Assembly: GCA_017467185.1 (NCBI GenBank)
Contig: JAFTSS010000004.1
Coordinates: forward strand, 16,779 to 80,778
Source of the DNA: Paludibacteraceae bacterium
Lineage (GTDB): Bacteria; Bacteroidota; Bacteroidia; Bacteroidales; Paludibacteraceae
Direction: 5' to 3'
DNA length: 64,000 bases
Part shown: piece by piece, positions 61,476 through 64,000 of the stretch
Layout: every line of letters begins with the position of its first letter
Numbering within the stretch: position 1 is the stretch's first letter
Translations under genes and position numbers: made by a program
Notes under the pieces: model-generated
What the model was told of the DNA's origin: nothing
The model's database searches: none
Seen by the model: the letters and a program-made list of their open reading frames with translations, nothing else

Positions 61476-63281
61476 ATGACAACACAAAATTATTCTGTAA
61501 ATCAATATTTGGTTTCTAATTTATTGAGTATGGTACAAACGAATGAAATTGCTATACCTGAGATACAGCGTCCATTCGTTTGGGAAAAAGAGAAGGTGAC
61601 AGAACTTATTGACAGTTTATATCAAGGTTTTCCAATTGGTTATATAATTATTTGGCAGAGTCCTAATGTAAAATTAAAAGATGGTAGTAGTTCTGCAGGG
61701 AAGAAAATATTGATAGATGGACAACAAAGAATAACCGCATTGAGAGCTGCCATATTGGGAGAAACCGTTAAAAATAAAGATTATGCAGATGAGAGAATAC
61801 AAGTTGCATATAATCCAATCGAGAAAAAATTTGCAACATTAAATGCTGCGATTAAGAAGAATCCGATTTGGATAAAAGATATTGCGCCTTTATTGAGTGG
61901 CTCTGTGAAAATGAGTGTGTTTAGAAAAGAATATTGTACTCTAAATCCGGATTGTGATGAGGATATGATAATGGAAGTTATTGATGAGTTAAGAGATATT
62001 GTAAAAAAACAGATTGGAGTTATAGAGCTTTCTGGTAATCTCGATATAGAAAAAGTTACTGAAATATTTATTCGTATTAATAGTAAGGGTGTACCTTTAA
62101 ATCAAGCTGATTTTGTTATGTCGACTATTGCTGCAAATGAATCTTTAGGTGGTAATATGTTGAGAAAATGTATAGATCATTTTAGTGAATTAGCGGTTAG
62201 ACCTCAGTTTTATTCTATTTTATTAGCAAATGATAAAGATTTTGCAAGTTCAGAGTATCGTTCTAAAATTGAATGGTTGAAAGGTGAAAAGGATGATATT
62301 TATGATCCTTCTTATGTTGATATATTGCGTGTAGCTTTAGCTCATAAATTCAATAGAGGGAAAATGGGAGATTTGGTTACACTTTTAAATGGACGAAATT
62401 TTGAAACTCGAAATTTTGAAGAATCAATTAAAATAGATACATATAAACTTTTAACTGATGGGGTTTGTGATTTTATTAATGAAACTAATTTTAAACGTTT
62501 TGTAATGATAATTCGTTCTGCTGGTTTTTGTCATGCAAAGTTAATTCGATCACAAAACACATTAAATTTTGCATATATATTGTATTTGAAATTACGTGAT
62601 TTAGGATATAAGCCTGAATTGATAGAAAAATATGTAAGAAGATGGTTTGTTTTTTCAATATTGAAAGGAAGATATAGTGCTTCTCCTGAAAGTACTTTTG
62701 ATTTTGATGCAAAACAAATTATGCAAAATCGTGATTTTGGCGAATATTTAGTAGAAGTGGAGTCGGCTGAATTATCTGATGCTTATTGGGATTTTGGATT
62801 AGTTCAACAATTAACAACTTCAGTTGCAAGTAGTCCAGTGTTTAATGTGTTTTTGGCATCGCAATGTTACCAACATAGAAAAGGATTTTTGTCGACAGTT
62901 ATTACAGTGCAAGATATGATAGAGCAAAAAGGAGATGTGCATCATATTTTTCCTCGTGAGTATTTAAAATCAGTTGGTTTAGAGCGTTCTGATTATAATC
63001 AAGTTGCAAATTATATTTATACACAAACTGAGATTAATATAAAGATTGGGAAAAAAGCACCAAAGGAATATTTAAATTATGTGCGTGATGTTCAATGTAA
63101 TGGGGGTGAAACTAAGTATGGAGGAATTAATAATTATGATGATTTAAAATCTAATTTATTGAATGATTGTTGTTTGCCAGAATCTATTGTAGATATGACT
63201 TATGATAATTATGAAGAGTTTCTTGATTTGCGTAGAAAATTGATAGCACAAAGATTAAAAGAGTATTATTTTTCATTGTGA
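61476..63281 (+). CDS. DUF262 / HNH (GmrSD-like) protein
   Basis: 601 residues from the ATG at 61476; the in-frame ATG at 61440 lies before a TATATTTG -7-like element (61445-61452), so the later start is preferred. The N-terminal DUF262 domain shows IPEIQRPFVWE and LIDGQQRITALRA (ParB-like NTPase signature DGQQR). The C-terminal part has an HNH-like DVHHIFPREYL and N-rich follow-up typical of DUF1524. The combination resembles GmrSD-type modification-dependent restriction enzymes and other phage-defence nucleases. Codons are very AT-rich. Function by family only. Confidence 0.85.
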   Translation: MTTQNYSVNQYLVSNLLSMVQTNEIAIPEIQRPFVWEKEKVTELIDSLYQGFPIGYIIIWQSPNVKLKDGSSSAGKKILIDGQQRITALRAAILGETVKNKDYADERIQVAYNPIEKKFATLNAAIKKNPIWIKDIAPLLSGSVKMSVFRKEYCTLNPDCDEDMIMEVIDELRDIVKKQIGVIELSGNLDIEKVTEIFIRINSKGVPLNQADFVMSTIAANESLGGNMLRKCIDHFSELAVRPQFYSILLANDKDFASSEYRSKIEWLKGEKDDIYDPSYVDILRVALAHKFNRGKMGDLVTLLNGRNFETRNFEESIKIDTYKLLTDGVCDFINETNFKRFVMIIRSAGFCHAKLIRSQNTLNFAYILYLKLRDLGYKPELIEKYVRRWFVFSILKGRYSASPESTFDFDAKQIMQNRDFGEYLVEVESAELSDAYWDFGLVQQLTTSVASSPVFNVFLASQCYQHRKGFLSTVITVQDMIEQKGDVHHIFPREYLKSVGLERSDYNQVANYIYTQTEINIKIGKKAPKEYLNYVRDVQCNGGETKYGGINNYDDLKSNLLNDCCLPESIVDMTYDNYEEFLDLRRKLIAQRLKEYYFSL

Positions 63282-63299
63282 TTTTTTTTTGAAAATATT

Positions 63300-63531
63300 T
63301 TATTTTTATCAAAAGTTGTCAAAAATGGGGTTGTAACTTTGCAGTGTCAAATTGGGCTACGTCTTGGCATAACTGAAAATAGATTTTCATTAACTTTATT
63401 GAAATTGCTATTGCTCAACAATTAAAACAAGTTTTATTGTTTTCGCTTAAACGCAATTTTTTGCTCTCGACTTGCACCAATTTTGCAGCGTGAAATGAGA
63501 AGTTTTGTTTAATCTTTAAATTTTATGTGTT
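63300..63531. other. AT-rich spacer with promoter-like element
   Basis: TATTTTATTTTTATCAAAAG and GGGGTTGTAACTTTGCAG resemble the sequence before the secreted-protein gene (50386-50430), including a TAACTTTG -7 element, but no well-placed -33 TTG. It probably once served the HIRAN fragment. Confidence 0.4.
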
Positions 63532-63633
63532 ATGAAAAAGTTACAGGAAAGAATGCATTTTGCGAATTTTTTTATTGCGGGTTTTAATTATTATGATGGT
63601 TGTATGGCTTGGGAGGAACTTAAGGTGGTGTGA
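63532..63633 (+). pseudogene. Truncated HIRAN-domain gene
   Basis: A 33-codon ORF beginning MKKLQERMHFANFFIAGFNY then YDGCMAWEELKVV and a stop. The FFIAGFNYYDG...W..LKV pattern matches the first strands of HIRAN domains in Bacteroidales proteins; the rest of the domain is missing. It is a fragment or a very small protein. Confidence 0.5.
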
Positions 63634-63730
63634 TTGTTTATATTAATAGGAATAAAAAAGTGTAATAATATTTTTGTGTAAAAAGTTAGCCTAAATTCTT
63701 GTGTAATTCATAAAAAAGTATTACTTTTGT

Positions 63731-63815
63731 GGCAAAATAACTTTTCTGTTCGATAAAATGAGTGGTATTTTGACTTTTTTGTTAGACAAAATGAGTAGTA
63801 TTTTGACTTTTCTAT
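63731..63815. repeat. Direct repeat GATAAAATGAGTGGTATTTT, two units
   Basis: GATAAAATGAGTGGTATTTT and GACAAAATGAGTAGTATTTT, each followed by GACTTTT, 41 bases apart, just outside the probable IS end. Confidence 0.55.
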
Positions 63816-63860
63816 TTTACAGAGGCGCTATTAATTAAGTTTTTTATTTGATAATTATGC

Positions 63861-64000
63861 ACACTAGTGTCCACTAAAAAAATAAAAAAAGCTCTTTGAC
63901 TTATTGAAAATTAGTTATTTACAACGATTTTTTGACCGAACCGATTTGATTTTGTAAATTCGCAGTAAAAATATTAACTGCTTATGAATCAAGACAAATA
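63861..64000 (+). mobile_element. Left end of a probable IS element
   Basis: ACACTAGTGTCCACTAAAAA followed by AATAAAAAAAGCTCTTTGAC and a roughly 120-base leader to a short ORF start (MNQDKY) resembles the left end of IS4-family elements with a DUF4372-type transposase found in Bacteroides. The element continues past the edge, so the other inverted repeat and target duplication cannot be checked. Confidence 0.45.
63984..64000 (+). CDS. Transposase, first five codons only
   Basis: ATG AAT CAA GAC AAA then the window ends. The opening MNQDK(Y) matches IS4-family DUF4372 transposases, but five residues are little evidence; the call depends on the adjoining IS-like end. Confidence 0.35.

Overview
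The window is a chromosomal segment from a member of the Bacteroidales (Bacteroidota); I cannot resolve the family. The evidence is the many sites matching the Bacteroidetes promoter consensus (TTG, about 19-20 bases, then TAnnTTTG), the conserved lptE/TPR-like/secG neighbourhood, PgeF and RlmN of the type usual in the group, a FISUMP-domain lipoprotein, and long AT-rich spacers full of short dispersed repeats.

Region 1 (1-12.1 kb, minus strand) is a UMP operon read pyrC-carA-carB-pyrK-(lipoprotein)-pyrD-pyrF-pyrE-pyrB, with pyrB running off the left edge. It starts from a promoter near 12.1 kb, followed by a 33-codon leader ORF that ends inside an intrinsic terminator. Region 2 (12.3-28.6 kb, plus strand) holds the IMP pathway as two runs: purE-purL-purC-purC2-purF, and then, after its own promoter, purM-purN-(flavodoxin/ferredoxin)-purH-(four-helix-bundle ORF)-purD-folD. 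Region 3 (33.3-39.9 kb, plus strand) is purB-guaB-guaA-purA, which carries IMP on to AMP and GMP. It too starts with a small leader ORF whose stop codon lies in a terminator hairpin. Almost the whole of UMP, IMP, AMP and GMP synthesis therefore sits within 40 kb; purK is not seen.

Between these blocks are a FISUMP lipoprotein whose 3' end looks like a diversity-generating-retroelement variable region (29.0-30.6 kb), an M15 peptidase, and a three-gene CD225/DUF2752/DUF4234 membrane-protein cassette. From 40 to 54 kb the window holds an unrecognised operon of four small proteins (one TerB-like) behind a roughly 310-nt structured RNA, then secG, a TPR-like gene, lptE, a sigma54-type regulator, pdxB, pgeF, a DUF3784-like gene, a secreted protein, an AAA/DUF4143 ATPase and rlmN. 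From 54.9 kb to the end is an AT-rich accessory stretch: a frameshifted BspA-like LRR gene, a DUF2779 tail fragment, a PD-(D/E)XK nuclease, hypotheticals, an AAA ATPase, a DUF262/HNH protein, a HIRAN fragment and the left edge of a probable IS element.

The most striking non-genic content is of three kinds. (1) Leader-ORF/terminator modules stand before both the pyr operon (U-rich tract) and the purB operon (G-rich tract). (2) Candidate structured RNAs include a two-copy family with compensatory stem changes. (3) Dispersed elements built from short tandem 'words' with inverted-repeat ends fill nearly every spacer of the nucleotide operons, supply start and stop codons to several genes, and occur in frame inside at least four proteins. 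No tRNA, rRNA or CRISPR array was seen.
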